DNA from: Tumebacillus_A lipolyticus
Lineage (GTDB): Bacteria > Bacillota > Bacilli > Tumebacillales > Tumebacillaceae
Reading direction: 5' to 3'
DNA length: 64,000 bases
NCBI RefSeq assembly: GCF_042682745.1
Contig: NZ_JBHUIO010000002.1
Location: 124,001-188,000 of the forward strand
Shown: one piece after another, positions 15,810 to 24,482 of the stretch
Numbering within the stretch: position 1 is the first letter of the stretch
How the letters are laid out: every line of letters starts with the position of its first letter
Made by a program: the position numbers and the translations under genes
The notes under the pieces: model-generated
What the model was told of the DNA's origin: nothing
What the model saw: the letters and a program-made list of their open reading frames with translations, nothing else
Database searches by the model: none

Positions 15810-16307
15810 ATGAAAAATAAAAGTTTGGTTGTTGCTTTAGGGCTATTGGTTTCCGCTGTATCTTTGTCAGGTACAGTAAGCGCTGAATATTATAACGAAG
15901 CGCTGTCTTCAAAAGCTAAAGCAGTTGTGATCGATGCTGTTGACGTTTCGACAGCTACAAGAAGTCAAACGGACTGGAGTAATAATGGACAATGGATCAT
16001 CAATCATCCGACTCACTTAGGAGTTGTGGGAGATGGGTCAAGTGGCGGAACAGTAAAAGTAGAATTTAGCGATGTAAAAGATTCATTCGGGAACAGTCTC
16101 TCCTCTTGGTCTTTTGATGTTTACCTGTACAACAATGATACTGGGAATTCGACATCAGTAAAAACAGTAAGCGATTGGCAAGGTGCACAGTTCAAAAACT
16201 TGCTTAATGGGGACTATAAGGTTTACGCAACGAATAAAAGCGGTAAAAAAGTCGATTGTAAAGCCACTATCACATGGACAGGTGTATGGGGGCAAGGCTG
16301 GAACTAA
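15810..16307 (+). CDS. Secreted beta-sandwich-type protein
   Basis: A 165-residue exported protein: signal peptide MKNKSLVVALGLLVSAVSLS, cleavage probably after VSA near residue 26. ATG 15810 lies nine bases after AAAAAGGAG. The C-terminal 90 residues follow a pattern (VYLYNNDTG, FKNLLNGDYKVYATNKSG, ITWTG) shared with the proteins at 23393 and 25086, suggestive of a beta-sandwich like prealbumin-type or surface modules. No catalytic motif. Possibly a secreted binding protein or bacteriocin-like factor; function unknown. Confidence 0.8.
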   Translation: MKNKSLVVALGLLVSAVSLSGTVSAEYYNEALSSKAKAVVIDAVDVSTATRSQTDWSNNGQWIINHPTHLGVVGDGSSGGTVKVEFSDVKDSFGNSLSSWSFDVYLYNNDTGNSTSVKTVSDWQGAQFKNLLNGDYKVYATNKSGKKVDCKATITWTGVWGQGWN

Positions 16308-16378
16308 TTGCGACTAAAGCACTCCATCAGGGGTGCTTTTTCTATTGCAACGAACCATGGAGGTGGTGAGATGACCTA

Positions 16379-16504
16379 ATGGCAAAGGCAAGATACACCG
16401 AAGCAGAGAAGGCAGAGGCGATCCGCATCGCCCGGGAATCGACGGCGGTGGAAGTCGAGCGCATCACTTGCATCAAGGCGACCACGATCAGGAGCTGGCT
16501 GTAA
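16379..16504 (+). CDS. Short HTH-like phage protein fragment, copy 2
   Basis: Forty-one codons starting MAKARYTEAEKAEAIRIARE and ending TIRSWL. Upstream GAGGTGGTGAGATGACCTA and about 120 bases of coding sequence match 14250-14400. A remnant of the duplicated module. Confidence 0.4.
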   Translation: MAKARYTEAEKAEAIRIARESTAVEVERITCIKATTIRSWL

Positions 16505-16511
16505 CGCGGCT

Positions 16512-16590
16512 AGCGTGCATTGAGCAGGAGATCCGCTAGACAGTCTGGTGTGTACATCTGGATGGGTGGTCGGGGGAGCAGAAGGCGTAG
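16512..16590 (+). pseudogene. Shrunken third copy of the CEWL-motif gene
   Basis: CIEQEIR, a TAG, then TVWCVHLDGWSGEQKA and TAG 16590 recall the beginning and end of the gene at 12826 (EEIRQT..., CVDQDGWSVERA) with the middle deleted. It is followed by the same AAAAACAACCC...GGTTTT hairpin type that ends copy 1. Confidence 0.4.
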
Positions 16591-16672
16591 AAAAACAACC
16601 CGGTGAATGGGCGGTTTTAGGGTCAATCATTCCAGTTGATCGTTCCTGTATAGCGAAGTGAACAATGAAAAA

Positions 16673-16705
16673 TAAGCGTCCACCACATTTGAAGGTGGAC
16701 GCTTA
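16673..16705. terminator. Strong hairpin between genes
   Basis: TAAGCGTCCACC and GGTGGACGCTTA form a perfect 12-bp stem downstream of the minus-strand gene at 16722-17021. The sequence 16591-16672 holds nothing recognisable. Confidence 0.7.
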
Positions 16706-16721
16706 ATAGAAATGCTGGTTT

Positions 16722-17021
16722 CTAATAATCACAAGGGTTGACGTATCCTTTGTAAAAAGCGACCCAATAGATACCAAAGTACGCCTCCCTTTGTTCGGAA
16801 GATACGTACGGGATGTAGCCACAATATCCATCCTCTTCGTACCAATACTTGTCTTCGTAATAACCTTCTGTGTAGTAGTCTTTCCAACCGGTCACCAATT
16901 TTTTAAGCTCAGGTTGAATAATAGCTTGTTGAGTTGTGTCTGGTACATTTGCGGAAAAGGATGGTGTTGAAGAAAGCAATGCGGCACATGTTACAACTAC
17001 ACCAATTGCAAGTTTTTTCAT
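16722..17021 (-). CDS. Secreted tyrosine-rich protein
   Basis: Ninety-nine residues starting MKKLAIGVVVTCAALLSS, with cleavage likely after SFS or SFSA. The mature chain is tyrosine-rich (YYTEGYYEDKYWYEEDGYCGY) and ends GYVNPCDY. It shares a Y-rich GYxGY/W-I core with the protein at 24483, so the two may be distant paralogues. ATG 17021 follows GGTGGTGGTATTGTTA. No known family. Confidence 0.75.
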   Translation of the reverse strand: MKKLAIGVVVTCAALLSSTPSFSANVPDTTQQAIIQPELKKLVTGWKDYYTEGYYEDKYWYEEDGYCGYIPYVSSEQREAYFGIYWVAFYKGYVNPCDY

Positions 17022-17131
17022 TAACAATACCACCACCATTCTATCGTATTTATTATTTATTTTATATAAATAATATGAATTGTCAAGTAATATGGTAAAT
17101 TTACTGGGATGAAAAAGAGGGAGGTCCTACA

Positions 17132-17638
17132 ATGAATAGCTTCACTCAGGATTTGTTAGAGCAATACGAAGCCGAATACGCATCGATGTGTCGGCGTCTG
17201 AAGGAGGCTGAAGAGCCAGAGAGGAGAATCATATCGAGCATGTGCAGAAGCTTGAATGACTCGATCCAGTTGATGAAAAACGGCTCGTTACAGAGGAAAG
17301 ATGTTGTCCTAGTCGGTGGAACAGCAGAGATCGATCGGGTGGCAGTAAAGGAGAGCTGGGCTCGATATATGATCAATGAAGATGAACAAGAAGATGATGA
17401 AAAAAGAGAGCAGGATCTGGTGTGGGAAACACACGCAGACCTGCTCTCTTTGCTTTCAGAGCGCGAAGCGATCTGTATCCTCTCGTTTGAGCGAGGCATG
17501 TCTCTTCAAGAGATTGGCGACGCGTTGGGTGTTAGCCGTTCAAGCGTTCAGAGCTACCTTGAGCGAGGACGGAAGAAATTGAACGCAGCCAACTCGGTAC
17601 AGATGTCCTTGTTTACGGATGACTCTATATATCTTTGA
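17132..17638 (+). CDS. Phage sigma-70 region-4-like regulator
   Basis: A 168-residue protein, ATG 17132 behind GGGAGG. The C-terminus has a sigma-4 helix-turn-helix: LSEREAICILSFERGMSLQ, then IGDALGVSRSSVQSYLERGRKKL. The N-terminal half is acidic helical (EQEDDEKREQDL). It resembles positive-control sigma-like factors (Xpf/PBSX type) that drive late genes of Bacillus prophages. It is followed by the virB4-like pseudogene 41 bases away, so it may have controlled that region. Confidence 0.72.
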   Translation: MNSFTQDLLEQYEAEYASMCRRLKEAEEPERRIISSMCRSLNDSIQLMKNGSLQRKDVVLVGGTAEIDRVAVKESWARYMINEDEQEDDEKREQDLVWETHADLLSLLSEREAICILSFERGMSLQEIGDALGVSRSSVQSYLERGRKKLNAANSVQMSLFTDDSIYL

Positions 17639-17679
17639 ACCTCTATGAATTGAGAAACTTCGAAAGGTGGAAGTAAGCG

Positions 17680-20183
17680 ATGCACACATTGTTTTAGGGA
17701 GATCACCGGCTGTTTGTGAACAACGGAACTGTGTTTGGCGTATATCGTCTACCGCGATTCCCATATGAACACCAGGAGAAATCTATCAAGCTATCCCTGT
17801 TCCGCCAGCTCGAAGTCCTTTTCATGACCTACCACGGAAAAGGACAGATCCTATCGATCGCGAAGCCGATCTCCAAAGAACGAACGATTGAACAGATGGA
17901 ATCCTATAGCAATCATGAGTATTGGCACCAACACGTCGATTCGGCAGAAGAGATGATCGATCAGACTGGGACATATGAGAGGATCTCCTTCTTGATCCTC
18001 CCCTTAGCTTCAGCGCATAGCGTCTCGTGGGATGCTGTTTTAGACCGACCGGATCTCTTTCGCGAGCGGATGGGCGATCAATTGAAACGTTTTTGGGGTT
18101 ATCTGAAAAGGAAAGCGACGAACGGGAAGGGGATTCCGGTCCTGACGGAAGCGGAGCTTGAAGTGGCGAAGAAGGCAGGCACGCGGATGTTGAATTCTCT
18201 TGAGGCGCTGATACCGCAAGTTCGTCCAGCCACTCCACAAGAGCTAGAGTTGCTACATCGCGCGCCCTATCATCGAGGGTTGCATGAGATTCCGACAATT
18301 CTCCCGTCTCCACTTCCAAGCACGGTATTGATGACAACGGAAGGGGTGACGCTTCGCCCGCGTCCGCTGAAGCTATCTCTTACATCTGCTGTTGTCCAAG
18401 AGGACACTTTTCGGCTCCGTTTGAAGCACGAGGATGGATCTGTATCGTACCAGTCGGTGATGGCAGCAGCAACTATGCCGGAGTATGCCGAGCAGGTTGG
18501 TGACGAGTGGTTGTACCAGCCGCTCGAACATCTGGACTTCCCGATCGATGTTTCCATACACTTCGAAGTCACGCCGCCAAAGAAGGCGAGGGATACCGTC
18601 CACCGCCGCCAAAGAAGGCGAGGGATACCGTCCACCGCCGCAAAAGGATTGTAGAGTCGCAGGAACAGGAGTACGACAAAGTTGGAGATGTCCCGCTCGA
18701 CGTGTTGGACGGGCTTGACGACGCGATGAGCCTTGAGGCGAAACTGAAGGCGGGGATGTCCTTGGTGCAGTATCAGACGTTCTTTGCGATCGGAGCGGAC
18801 TCAGAGGCGGAAATGCATCGACGAGAAGCCAAGTTGAAAGAGCGGATGGATAGCGTGATGCAGCTCGTCCACCCACCAGGTGAGGCACTTCGACTTTGGC
18901 AAGCATTCTTTCCTGGAAAGGTGGATGGGGTGGAACGCAGCTGGTCGATACCGGCAGATCCACAGATGCTTGCATGTTCCGGTTTGCTCGGGACGATGGA
19001 AGTAGGCGATCCAAAGGGGCAATGGTTTGGATATGAGGTACATAACCAGTCGCCGGTCTTCGTTGATTGGTTCCGAGCGATGACAGAATTGAATCGAACC
19101 GGTGCTGTCGCCTACGTCGGGACACTTGGAAGTGGGAAGTCGATCGGGATGAAATATTCAAGCGACTGCATGCTTCAATGGGGTGCGATCGGAGTTGTGA
19201 TCGATCCTAAAAAGAGGGAGTATTATTCACTGATCGAGAGATGGCGCTCTGAATCGGTTTGGTGGCAGTTTGGAGCAGAAAGCCAGTTAAGTTTTACACC
19301 GTTTCGCCTTGCAGATAATCGAGCCGAATGTAAGGCGATCGCAGAAGGGTGGCTTAGCGTGCTACTCAATATTACCTCGCGGCGTGTTGACCAACGTGCT
19401 TCTCTTGTCATCCGAAGGGCTCTTGAGCTTTTGTACCAAGGTGAAGAATGGGACATGGAACATTACCTAGAAGCACTAAAGCAAGAACGAGCCAATAAGG
19501 GCCGCACGAAGGAAGAACAAGAGTTAGCGGATCTCTTCTACGAATTGCTCGCTCACTACGAGGATGATGCTGTGGGTCGCACGATCTTCGGACGTGACGG
19601 GGAGGGGAATGAACTAAATACGAACGCTCGGCTACTTGTCGTATCAACTACCGGTCTTGACTTCCCTGACGCAAATACTTCACCTGACGCCTGGAGTGAA
19701 TCACAAAGATTTGGGGTAGCTATACTTTATCTGGTGGCTCAGATCGGGTTCCGCCGGATCTTGGATGCGCCGTCACATGTGATGAAGTTCTACGATCTCG
19801 ATGAAGCGTGGCGTATCCGAGCAATCCCAGAAGGGCGGGCGTTGATCAATCAGATGATTTTACAAGGTCGATCAATGAACCTAGTTCTTCAATTGGGAGT
19901 TCAGAATCCAGATGTCTTACTGCCGATGCCAAATGAGGCGAATGACGACCTCACCGCAAACCTCGGATGGATTTTCGTAGGTCGATTGATCTCGAAGACT
20001 CAGATTGAACATGCGATCCGTTTGCTTGGCTTGCCGGACGATGAGGACTATGTAACGAAGTTCCAGTCATTCGAAAATGGCCGTGGCTTTTTGCGAGACC
20101 CCCAAGGTCGGATCGCAGAGATTCAGATAGAGGTTTTGCCCGAAGCGCTTCTGGAGCAGTTTGGTTCTACTCCGGGGAAGTAG
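17680..20183 (+). pseudogene. VirB4/ConE-like conjugation ATPase, disrupted
   Basis: A type IV secretion ATPase of the conjugative-element kind: Walker A GTLGSGKS near 19120 and Walker B MKFYDLDEAW near 19785, followed by IRAIPEGRALINQMILQGRS. Two lesions break it. First, ATG 17680 (behind AAAGGTGG) meets TAG at 17695, after which the frame is open. Second, an exact 32-bp tandem duplication at 18573-18636 shifts the frame; deleting one copy joins the parts smoothly (PPKKARDTVHRR-KRIVESQ). Repaired length is about 823 codons, normal for VirB4. Such an ATPase energises DNA-transfer machinery at the membrane. Confidence 0.85.
18573..18636 (+). repeat. Exact 32-bp tandem duplication inside virB4-like gene
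   Basis: The 32-base unit beginning GCCGCCAAAGAAGG at 18573 is repeated without change at 18605. It adds two bases modulo three and is the cause of the frameshift. Identity of both copies suggests a recent event. Confidence 0.92.
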
Positions 20184-20193
20184 GAGGTAAACC

Positions 20194-20340
20194 GTGATAG
20201 GAGAGTTTTTGAGTAACATGGAGACGGCGATATGGGTAGTCGTAGGATTATTGTTAACCACTCGCCGGTCTCTTCTTTTTGATATTGTTTTTGCTGGGTC
20301 AGTTTGGTTCGACTCAGGGGAGATAGGGAGCGTAAAGTAG
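20194..20340 (+). CDS. Small one-membrane-segment protein
   Basis: Forty-eight residues starting MIGEFLSNMETAIWVVVGLL at GTG 20194, behind GGAGGTAAACC and 10 bases after the virB4-like stop. One hydrophobic segment (residues about 12-22), then RRSLLFDIVFAGSVWF. The 3' bases (GTTTGGTTCGACTCAGGGG) resemble the last codons of the virB4-like gene, so the ORF may be a recombination hybrid rather than a native gene. Confidence 0.4.
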   Translation: MIGEFLSNMETAIWVVVGLLLTTRRSLLFDIVFAGSVWFDSGEIGSVK

Positions 20341-20357
20341 GAAATACATGTAAAAGA

Positions 20358-20389
20358 ACATGCCCTGACGAAAACTCGTCGGGGCATGT
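20358..20389 (+). terminator. Terminator-like hairpin
   Basis: ACATGCCCTGACGA and TCGTCGGGGCATGT form a 14-bp stem (one G-T pair) with a 4-base loop. No good T-run follows. Confidence 0.6.
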
Positions 20390-20452
20390 AACCACAATGA
20401 CGTTAGTATGTTGGTTTTACGACGTCACAATTGTTGACGTCACCAAAAGAGT

Positions 20453-20488
20453 TCAAAGAATGGTGAAAATGAGAAGCTTTTTCCTCAT
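20453..20488 (-). pseudogene. Truncated copy of the 20519 secreted-peptide gene
   Basis: Twelve codons (MRKKLLIFTIL and stop) match the start of the peptide gene at 20519-20668 (KKKLLIFTI); the shared sequence AATGGTGAAAATGAGAAGCTT is present at both places. A partial duplication. Confidence 0.55.
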
Positions 20489-20518
20489 GGCTACCATCCT
20501 TTCTTGGTATTTATTCAC

Positions 20519-20668
20519 CTATTTGTAAGGGTTAACGCCACCAGCACAGCAACCAGGGGTTCCTTCTCGATGCGCGAAAACAGCTTGTTCAGACGAGGTT
20601 GAAAATACCAAGCTTGAAGTTACTAATAGAGCACCCATAATGGTGAAAATGAGAAGCTTCTTCTTCAC
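20519..20668 (-). CDS. Small secreted double-cysteine peptide, 49 aa
   Basis: GTG 20668 lies six bases behind GGGAGGTG. The chain starts MKKKLLIFTIMGALLVTSS, a signal peptide with likely cleavage near VFA (residue about 32), leaving a mature peptide of about 18 residues, AHREGTPGCCAGGVNPYK. The twin cysteines and glycines suggest a small exported peptide, perhaps a signal or bacteriocin-like molecule; no modifying enzyme is nearby. A truncated duplicate lies just downstream at 20453. Confidence 0.6.
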   Translation of the reverse strand: MKKKLLIFTIMGALLVTSSLVFSTSSEQAVFAHREGTPGCCAGGVNPYK

Positions 20669-20780
20669 GGCTATCACCTCCCTATATACGTTTGTCTTTA
20701 ATAATACCTATTAACATAGTGAAAGGCGATATATTTTGAAATTTCAAATAATATATCGCTCATAATCCCTCAAGGCCGAT

Positions 20781-21090
20781 AGTTGAACCTAGTGCCGATG
20801 ACGACAATTCAGAATCCAGATGTGATGTTACCGAAGCCTTGTGAGGAGAACGACGACTTGACCGAAACCTCGGATGGACCTTCGTTGGCCGTCTGATCTC
20901 CAAGACGCAAGTTGAGCATGCAATCCGCTTGCTCGGCTTGCCGGATGATGTTGACTATACAACTAAGATTCAATCCTTCGCAAACGGACGAGGGTATCTA
21001 CGTGATCCGCTTGGCCGGATCGGGGAGATTCAAATTGAAGTCTTGCCGGAGGAATTGTTGGATCAGTTTGGTTCGACTCCGGGGAAGTAA
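20781..21090 (+). pseudogene. 3' fragment of a second virB4-like gene
   Basis: About 310 bases encode a close relative of the last 100 residues of the 17680-20183 protein: IQNPDVMLP, then (after a small deletion near 20865) FVGRLISKTQVEHAIRLLGLP and FGSTPGK. It has no 5' part. Two tandem ATPase genes, with most of the second lost, would explain it. Confidence 0.75.
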
Positions 21091-21102
21091 GGTGGACTGA
21101 AA

Positions 21103-21149
21103 AACCCGAAAGATAAGCGGCCCTTTCTAAAGAGCCCTTCTTTCGGGTT
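21103..21149. terminator. Bidirectional terminator-like hairpin
   Basis: AACCCGAAAGA and TCTTTCGGGTT arms enclose 25 bases, between the virB4 fragment and the convergent secreted-protein gene at 21196. Confidence 0.6.
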
Positions 21150-21195
21150 AAAGTTCTGGTATATAACGACGGCTAATTCCCTAGATACTGCTGGT

Positions 21196-21573
21196 TTACC
21201 AAGAAATTGTTCCTGTTGTTCTGGATGCACTGTTGCAAGCGACTTTTAGATAATAGTCGCCCTTTTTCAGTTCAGATGTGCTGAAATTCACGTTGGCATC
21301 CCTTGTGTGCTCTTCTTTAATGAGGGTATCAAACCAAAGGGGTACCGATTTGTAAACCATGTAATAACAGTCTGGGCCATTACCCCAAGTACCATTTTGA
21401 GAACCGCTTACGGTTACAGTTGCGGCAGAGTCCAAAGTGAAGTCTTTTTCTTGTGCTGCACCATAACCAGTGTGGTTGAAATCATAGGACAGTGAATCAG
21501 CGAGGGCAACAGATGATAACGCTGTTGCTGCTAAACCGACAGCAAAGAGTGTGGCAAACTTTTTCTTCTTCAT
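21196..21573 (-). CDS. Secreted protein, 125 aa
   Basis: Signal peptide MKKKKFATLFAVGLAATALS with cleavage after ALA (residue about 25). The mature part is beta-rich: FTLDSAATVTVSGSQNGTWG, two cysteines (GPDCYYMVY, KVACNSAS), and a LKKGDYYLKVAC turn that resembles the GDYKVYA turn of the 15810 family. Ends TTGTISW. ATG 21573 follows AGGAGGTAGTAAA. Upstream is A+T-rich. Function unknown; possibly the same fold class as the other secreted beta proteins. Confidence 0.78.
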   Translation of the reverse strand: MKKKKFATLFAVGLAATALSSVALADSLSYDFNHTGYGAAQEKDFTLDSAATVTVSGSQNGTWGNGPDCYYMVYKSVPLWFDTLIKEEHTRDANVNFSTSELKKGDYYLKVACNSASRTTGTISW

Positions 21574-21874
21574 TTTACTACCTCCTAATTATTTTTATAT
21601 TTATATTATATAATGAACATTTTATTTTGTAAATATATTTTTGGTTTTTTTGATATTTTACCTGAATCTATGGAAGAATCTGCAACCTTCACCGACTTCG
21701 TAGAAGATGCAATATACGAAATTGAAAGAAAAAAATATGTTTACATATTTATCATATTACATTATTCTGAATACAGAAAAATAATTCACATATTACAAAC
21801 CATTTGAGGATTGGTGATAACTTCTAATGAAAGACATTTTGAAAGCTTCAATGTTATCTCGATGAAGAAGGTCG

Positions 21875-22009
21875 CTCACTAGATACTATAAATGTATATA
21901 CTAATCTCACATTGTTTGCGAGATGGTACGAAGAAACGAATGGTGAAACCTTCCGACCGGACAACATCACAGCTCTTGACATACAAGACTACCGAAGTCT
22001 CCAAGGTAT
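21875..22009 (+). pseudogene. N-terminal fragment of a tyrosine integrase
   Basis: An open stretch reads LFARWYEETNGETFRPDNIT, then ALDIQDYRSLQ, typical of the SAM-like N-terminal domain of tyrosine recombinases. The catalytic domain is absent; the sequence fuses at about 22010 with the end of an antisense gene. A relic of an integrase from an earlier mobile element. 21613-21800 is A+T-rich with no convincing gene. Confidence 0.6.
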
Positions 22010-22415
22010 TTATTGTACTGGAAAACTTGGGATCGGTAATTGTCCCATGGCCAGAGCGCCAGAATCAATATTTACTACGCTTGTGGAGCTGTAATTTTTC
22101 GCGTACGAAATGGCCGCGTCAAGTGATCCGAAGGAGTTGAGGTGCGTGAAGTATTGAAAGAAGTTGTACGCCGCTTTTGGAGCCGGTGTGGGTGGGGTGT
22201 AAGAAGAACCGCCTCCCCCTGAGTTGGAACCACCACCAGAAGATGAGGAGCCACCATTGTGATAATGGTATTGGCTGTATTTCAGGCCCCATTTTTCACA
22301 GTTCGTGTAGCAGGTATGCCCTCCGTTTTTTGTCTGTTCGACCTGGATGTGCGGATGTGGTCATCGGCAGAAGAACAACCGCTAATGCAACTGTAAGTGC
22401 AAGTACTTTTTTCAA
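22010..22415 (-). pseudogene. Secreted HPGRTD/YHYH-motif protein, one-base frameshift
   Basis: TTG 22415 behind GGAGGTATTGC gives a signal peptide, MKKVLALTVALAVVLLPMTTS, then HPGRTDKN. At the six-A run the frame must shift by one base. It then reads GGHTCYTNCEKWGLKYSQYHY, a Ser/Gly linker (GGSSSSGGGSNSGGGGSS), PPTPAPKAAYNFF, and ends SFPVQ at 22010. HPGRTD...C..C..WGL..YHYH is a small secreted domain known in Bacilli. The lesion is in a homopolymer and could be a sequencing error. Confidence 0.72.
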
Positions 22416-22431
22416 AGCAATACCTCCATAA

Positions 22432-23172
22432 CAATATAATATTTATTGTGTTAAATTAAAATATGCCATATTTTTTATTTTAAATAACGGGGTGCTGTTG
22501 TTTTATTTTTAATATAGATGATATCTTCTGAGGTTTTTACCTGGAAAACACCAAAAATCCCGTTTGTGGGAGAGTATCTTTGGTGTAATTCGTCCTATCA
22601 AGTAGCCGTTATAGGGGACGTGGCCGTCTGGAAGTGACGCGGCGCTGTAAGCGCTACTGTCCGTTAACCATCCTATGGACGCACTGCTGCTCAAAAATCA
22701 GATGTTCCTCGTAGAGATGAGCGAGGCATCTGCTCGCGGGATCTGCGAGACAGTGGGAGAGGTATACAAGTCGGCTGACTAAACTCCTACCACGCCAACT
22801 TCCAAGCTCGATAAAGCGTCAGCGCAGCTCGTCATCGCCCCTACGGCTCGATCACCCAGACATCGAGCGACGAGATCACCGTTGCCTGTAATTACGCGGC
22901 CAATGCGCTCAGGCGGGCGGTGGGCTTGGAGATCTCAACCGATCTGGGCAAGTCGACCCAAAGGGAGCTGAGATCATCTTCCGCGCATCAGGAGTGATGT
23001 GGGAGGGCGCGCGGACGGTGGAGCTGCGGGACTGCTTCCATCATGCCGCCGAAGTTCTACGGACAGTGAAATAGAGTACGCAGCCTCGCCTAATTGGTGG
23101 GGCTTTTTTATTTCCACCTCATCTTTTTGGATCTTTAGCGGCTCTATAGCAAGACCAAGAAGGAGGTGCTTA
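22432..23172. other. Degraded region without intact genes
   Basis: The left part (22432-22560) is A+T-rich promoter-like DNA. From about 22600 to 23070 the G+C content rises, and short open stretches (MFLVEMSEASARGICETVGE at about 22705) look like decayed phage coding sequence, but no frame runs through. Paired CCTCGCC...GGTGGGG bases near 23085-23106 may be an old terminator. No intact gene is supported. Confidence 0.5.
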
Positions 23173-23322
23173 ATGCCTTATGTTCCGAAGACAGACTGGA
23201 AATACAATGATGTACTGTCTGAGAAGGATATCGTTCACGGCGAATTCATTGGTGGAAGCAGATGGCATCGAAGGATTTATTGCGCGATGCAAATGCTGTG
23301 GACAACCAATAGACCTGCGTAG
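23173..23322 (+). pseudogene. N-terminal remnant of a phage tail-fibre-type protein
   Basis: ATG 23173 behind AGGAGGTGCTTA gives 49 codons starting MPYVPKTDWKYNDVLSEKDI. This closely matches the start of the tail protein at 27018 (MPYQSKTNWQHEDVVTEQDL). After residue 20 the sequence is unrelated, so a deletion has joined the tail gene start to other DNA. Confidence 0.6.
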
Positions 23323-23342
23323 AGATTTCTTTGCAGGTCTAT
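23309..23342 (+). terminator. Terminator-like hairpin
   Basis: ATAGACCTGC and GCAGGTCTAT, a perfect 10-bp stem at the stop of the 23173 remnant. Confidence 0.65.
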
Positions 23343-23392
23343 AGTCTACTTCATTTCTGTTGGGAGCTGTTCATAGAACTGGTACCTACAAA

Positions 23393-23879
23393 TTAATACG
23401 GAAGATCGCAGCTATTAATTAATGAGCCTTTGGTTCCAGTCCTTGTATAACTTATATCTCTAGGTATTTGATTGGAGCTGTTGTTCATAATGTAAATTAC
23501 ATAATTTCCTGAAATAAGGTTAGTGAATTGGGTAGACTTTTTGTTCTGATTTATAGTACTTATCGGAGTTGTATTTCCGGTTGTTTTGTTATATAGCCAT
23601 ACATCCAGACTCCAATTCGAGTTACTCATGCTTGAGAACGAAATTTCTTCAACAGACCCTGGATACGTCACGTTCAGATAATACATATTGGCTTTCATGT
23701 GCTTGTAACCTGCAAGTGTAAAATACCCCGAGTTAGAGGCATCCGGTACAACAGCTCGCATTCCATTTACTTTCCATAGTAAGGGATCCTTCATTCGATG
23801 ATGCGGATACAACGGTTGGCGCTATCAACAAGGCAAGCGCTGTTATTAACATTACACTTTTTAATTTAATTACATACAT
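23393..23879 (-). pseudogene. Secreted beta-sandwich-type protein, frameshifted
   Basis: The long frame (from 23812) carries SLDVWLYNKTTGNTTPIS, FTNLISGNYVIYIMNNSS and TRTGTKGS, the same pattern as the protein at 15810. It lacks a signal peptide, but another frame from ATG 23879 gives one (MYVIKLKSVMLITALALLIA, then PTVVSASSNEG). A shift near 23750-23770 joins the two. No good ribosome site is seen before 23879. Repaired length is about 160 residues, as for the 15810 protein. Confidence 0.65.
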
Positions 23880-24089
23880 AGATTTATATAAATTAATAAA
23901 ACGTGTTTATAAGAATAAATCAACAAATTCAATGGTGGTGAATAATTGGATATACTCTTTAAAATGTTGATCCCCCTGATGATACAAATCGTCGCCCTGT
24001 TTTTTCTTATAGAGTGAAAATGAGTTGCGCATCAGTTCTTGCCTTTTTTCGTGGATAAACGTAGGTGGGATAAGGTACGCTGAGCTTGA

Positions 24090-24230
24090 TGCAGTGTAGT
24101 ACGAACAGCAGAAGGAAGCGGAGAGAGCGCGCCAAGAGGCGGAACAGCGGCGCAAGGAAGAGGATAGGGCTCGGCTTAGAGAGGAACGCAAGGCGCACAG
24201 CGGGATGCGGCCAAACAGAGCGTATAGTCG
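24090..24230 (+). pseudogene. Coiled-coil phage protein fragment
   Basis: An open stretch reads YEQQKEAERARQEAEQRRKE, then EDRARLREERK, an uninterrupted charged coiled coil. There is no start or matching end. Probably a remnant of a phage structural or holin-region gene. The sequence 23880-24089 holds a short hydrophobic stretch (MLIPLMIQIVALFFLIE) that could be a holin/XhlA-like relic. Confidence 0.35.
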
Positions 24231-24256
24231 ATCCCCTATAGGTGCAGACGCTCATC

Positions 24257-24403
24257 TATGGCGATTGTCTATCTTGTTAAGAAATACAATCCAAAGAACG
24301 ATGTTGCGTATAAACTGAAAGTAGGGGCAAAAAAGTGTAATAATGGTCGCGCGCGTACAATTTTGGCTTTAACTAACGGCGAGCAGGATTTTCTTCGTCA
24401 TTG
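24257..24403 (+). CDS. Small basic ORF, 48 aa
   Basis: MAIVYLVKKYNPKNDVAYKL, then basic residues (KKCNNGRARTI), ending GEQDFLRH. No ribosome site is obvious, so the ORF may not be translated. No family. Confidence 0.25.
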
Positions 24404-24430
24404 AATCGCACTTCCAGTTTCATTGTAGCA

Positions 24431-24460
24431 AAAAAACCACCGTGCAGGATGACGGTGGTT
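24431..24460 (-). terminator. Terminator of the 24483 gene
   Basis: AACCACCG and CGGTGGTT with an A-run at 24431-24436, which reads as T on the minus strand. Confidence 0.75.
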
Positions 24461-24482
24461 GCTGCGAAGCGAGACTCAGCTG

